NCBI GenBank assembly: GCA_921293015.1
Contig: OV121092.1
Location: forward strand, 35,037,764-35,101,763
DNA length: 64,000 bases
Reading direction: 5' to 3'
From: Phorcus lineatus
Taxonomy: Eukaryota; Mollusca; Gastropoda; Trochida; Trochidae
Each line of letters begins with the position of its first letter. Position 1 is the stretch's first letter. The notes beneath the pieces were generated by a model, which ran no database searches, was not told the DNA's origin, and saw nothing but the letters and a program-made list of their open reading frames with translations. Below are positions 61,351 through 64,000 of this stretch, piece by piece. The translations under genes were made by a program, and so were the position numbers.

Positions 61351-61566
61351 CATCTTCCCAATTTCTGGGTTTTGCATTATTCATAAAGGATGCTTGCCCT
61401 TGGGTTATCTCCCTTGTATGACTTATTTGCCTTTCTGGTGAGTCTTCTGATATTTGTTAGCCAACAGTTGATAAAATTACATGTGTCCGAGGCTTGCCGA
61501 ATATAATTAAACTTCCTGTTTGTGAAACCAGGGCATTGCAATGTCATCATGTTCAAGACATCATTG

Positions 61567-61635
61567 TATGTACATGTAGATGTCATAACTTGATGAAGTA
61601 ACAGCAATGTGATGTCATAACTTGATAAAGTAAAT
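61567..61635. repeat. 32-bp direct duplication
   Basis: Two adjacent copies of GATGTCATAACTTGATGAAG plus GTAACAGCAATGT-like sequence. Confidence 0.75.
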
Positions 61636-61798
61636 GCATGGTGATGAAATTAGTTTACTGTAGAAGGTATTGTGCAAAATCTACTGCCTAAACGATGTTT
61701 TAAATAAAAAAAGTCTTGATCTCAAACAGTTTTGGGTGATAAATAATAATTTGAATTTCAGTTTCTTCGTACAGGCATTGAATCTGTTCAAGGCTTAA

Positions 61799-62294
61799 AG
61801 GCACTATAGCACGTTTTATCAGTTCAAATTTGCCTTTGCAAGGCATATGAGAAGATAGGCCCCAAATTTAGCTTTCTATCGATGCAATGAAACACTTATT
61901 ATTCTTTTCATTTGTCCTGTAACAAACAATTTAATGGTAAAGACTGCCGAAAAAACAAATATGAACAGTTGAAAACGGCTGAACTAGTAATGTTAGCAGC
62001 TTTTGAACTTAGCTAAACTCTGAACTGAGAATGAAGGATGAAATATTGTTAGATAAAGCATTGTTTTAACTTAACCGATTTACAAATGTGGTATATGCAT
62101 TGTTATTAGGTAAGATAGTGACTGCCGTTTTTTCTCTTCTGACTGTAAGCCAAAATTGAATGTGCACGATATCGTAGTCCATACGGATTTATTGCAACCT
62201 TATAATCTGAATAAGTATACATTTCCTAAATAATCTACCTATACATTACCTGTGCATTTGTTTTTTATTTGAAATAAGGTGTGAACTAGTGCCT
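61799..62294. mobile_element. TTAA-flanked MITE, copy 3 (second subfamily)
   Basis: The left end AGGCACTATAGCAC follows TTAA (61795-61798). The right end, read inward, is AGGCACTAGTTCAC, and TTAA follows at 62295-62298. The first eight bases of the inverted ends are identical. The left interior matches the partial copy at 35955. No transposase frame is present. Confidence 0.72.
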
Positions 62295-62642
62295 TTAAAT
62301 GCCTTCTACCTCAAAACATCCACGCTTTTTTTAAAGAAAATAACTACGGAATCATTTACCGATGTAAAAAGGCATTCTTTCATTCCGGACTTTTCTACAC
62401 CTCATTATTGGTATTCTAACTCATTCGGTGCAATAGATCAGTATTTTGCGTAAGCGTGTTATATGTTCATCCGTACTTAAACAGCCATTTAGAACATTCA
62501 GCACAACGGTGAGTAACGTTTCTTTTGTCCTGCAGCATATCAGTTGTTTTGCATTGTTGTTTGTGTAAACAATTGTTAAATACAAATACGTCTTTGTGAT
62601 TTTTTGAGGATGTGTGAAATAAGATTAAATGTGTTTCATAGG

Positions 62643-63030
62643 GATGTCAACAAGTTTTGATAACAACGTTAGAGGACGAATTCCGCATGCTTACCACAAA
62701 AGTTAATGATTTCATTTTAGTACATTTTCAAACTACGAAACAATTCAATCGGCATGAGGCTCCACATCCTGCTACATCAGTGGTTTTTAATCCGTCATCT
62801 CCTCAAAATACCCTGATCTCTTTCGTGCCAAATTCCTCGAATTGCAATCTAAGAATGAGACGACTCGCACCCAGTACAGCGGCACAACCCGGATGGAAAA
62901 ATCCGTTGAGTATTTGAAGCAAATAGCTTCAAGCTACTTGGATAACGAAATTTCATTGGCTGAAAAAATAACAGGTGAAAAAAGAAACGAATATCAAGCC
63001 GCCGGCCATACGAGGGATTTGGACCGATAG
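62643..63030 (+). pseudogene. Coding-like fragment of unknown origin
   Basis: Base composition is richer in GC than the flanks. One frame (62791-63030) reads SKYPDLFRAKFLELQSKNE, then a helical, charged stretch (MEKSVEYLKQIASSYLDNE, EKITGEKRNEYQ), and stops at TAG. An in-frame TAA lies at 62788-62790, and no AG acceptor sits between it and the coding-like start. The preceding bases are open in another frame. This looks like a frameshifted gene fragment, perhaps the tail of a Myb/SANT-type or transposon-associated protein. I do not recognise it with confidence. Confidence 0.4.
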
Positions 63031-64000
63031 AGATCAGGAGCTGAGCGGATTCCAAAACGCTGATGTAGCAGGATAAATGCTCCACGGACTAAATCATGTA
63101 TGTCGAATTTTTAATTGTTAGATTAAAAGGATTAACGGTAATTATATGAACATTGAAATCATTGTCGAAGGGATAAAAGGTAATTTTAATATTTCAAGAG
63201 TGTTTAAGATAATTTCCGTAATTGTCAACACCTCTTGTGGATTTGCGCAGGAGCTGATGTTTTCTCATAATGAATAAAATGTCCAATGGCTGTTTCTATT
63301 TCATATTTTCTAATAGCTTGACCAACTAAAATACCAGGAAATAGGTTATCAAATGTTTGCCCTACAATCACATTACTTGTAACCATAGCAACACAAACAA
63401 CACAAGAACATTTGTGTAAAATGAACTTTATTTACGTCTGTGTAAATCTGTAACAAAAATCTATTTACAAGTCTCTATAGAATTCAAATGTAAAACATAA
63501 AAAGATTTTCTAAATATTACAACTTACGTATATATATACACAGGCTTTGATATCGATGACAAAACAAGCAATTAATTAGCGTAGCATTGTACAAGTATTT
63601 TAAGCCTCGTGTGTTGTGGCTGGTATATTATGGTCCTTACAGCAAGGAATGATAATTCAAACATGACTATAAACATATGATTTTATGGATCTAGATTTAA
63701 AAAAAAAGATTATTAACAAATAGAATATGGTCAGAAAAAGCAGATAAAAATGATATGGGTAAGAAATTTAGATAGACAAAATTAGATTATGGTCACATTT
63801 GATTACAAGTACTTCAATGTTTCTATCGTTATTAATAACATAATAATGCAGTTTCTACGGACATTAATTATAGTTAATACTGTTTACCACGTATCTAATG
63901 CCTACTGATATTTTATTATGTTTTTTGTGAGAACATTTTTCAGAAACAATTAAAAGTGCTGGTCACATTTGACGCTTCCTCTGTTTCACAGCTTTTTCAC
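63031..64000. other. AT-rich DNA to the window edge
   Basis: No gene, RNA or transposon end recognised. Confidence 0.5.

Overview
The window is AT-rich, intron-rich animal DNA. Its coding signal comes from one multi-exon gene and from decayed retroelements, so this is nuclear eukaryotic sequence and not bacterial. The repeats fit a mollusc, probably a gastropod, although I could not search a database: a short SINE-like piece ends in a (CACT)n tail just after a GCGGCGTTAAAC motif, there are several LINE fragments with tandem-repeat 3' tails, and there are many short DNA-transposon derivatives.

The one gene I can build with confidence lies on the + strand at 48659-57910. Five exons join in frame to give 186 codons plus a stop. 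The product has a signal peptide, a short Cys-rich extracellular segment (CC..x..CC), the RLWYFW signature entering a single transmembrane helix, and a Pro-rich cytoplasmic tail with a PPPPY motif. This is the layout of the VOPP1/WBP1 family, small type I endolysosomal membrane proteins that bind WW-domain partners. Its promoter region carries an E-box and a YY1-like site beside the start codon. A roughly 140-bp inverted (AAT)n/(ATT)n microsatellite abuts the exon 2 splice acceptor.

The rest is mostly repeats. Positions 1-272 are a 26-bp tandem array. Positions 17634-18130 are a mariner-like MITE flanked by TA. Positions 19239-21207 (minus) are a 5'-truncated LINE with an 11-bp target-site duplication. 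Positions 22576-22853 are a 13-bp array. Positions 24302-24336 are a 35-bp hAT-like palindrome with an 8-bp duplication. Positions 25206-25268 are a 63-bp SINE-like 3' fragment with a 12-bp duplication. Positions 37663-38215 are a degenerate long-period repeat built on an ATGTAAGATG motif. Positions 41110-44595 (minus) are a larger 5'-truncated LINE (endonuclease, reverse transcriptase, zinc knuckle) with a 12-bp duplication, one frameshift and one nonsense codon. Positions 45161-45988 may be a solo LTR. Positions 51205-51412 are a LINE 3' fragment with an 11-bp duplication. TTAA-flanked MITEs lie at 9137-9578, 38852-39266 and 61799-62294, and a tRNA-derived SINE family has about five copies.

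I see no previously undescribed multi-gene system. The most interesting points are the complete VOPP1/WBP1-like gene with a microsatellite against a splice site, the very small hAT-like insertion, the run of insertions whose ends can be fixed to the base by their target duplications, and two strong hairpins (1931-1975 and 52579-52635).
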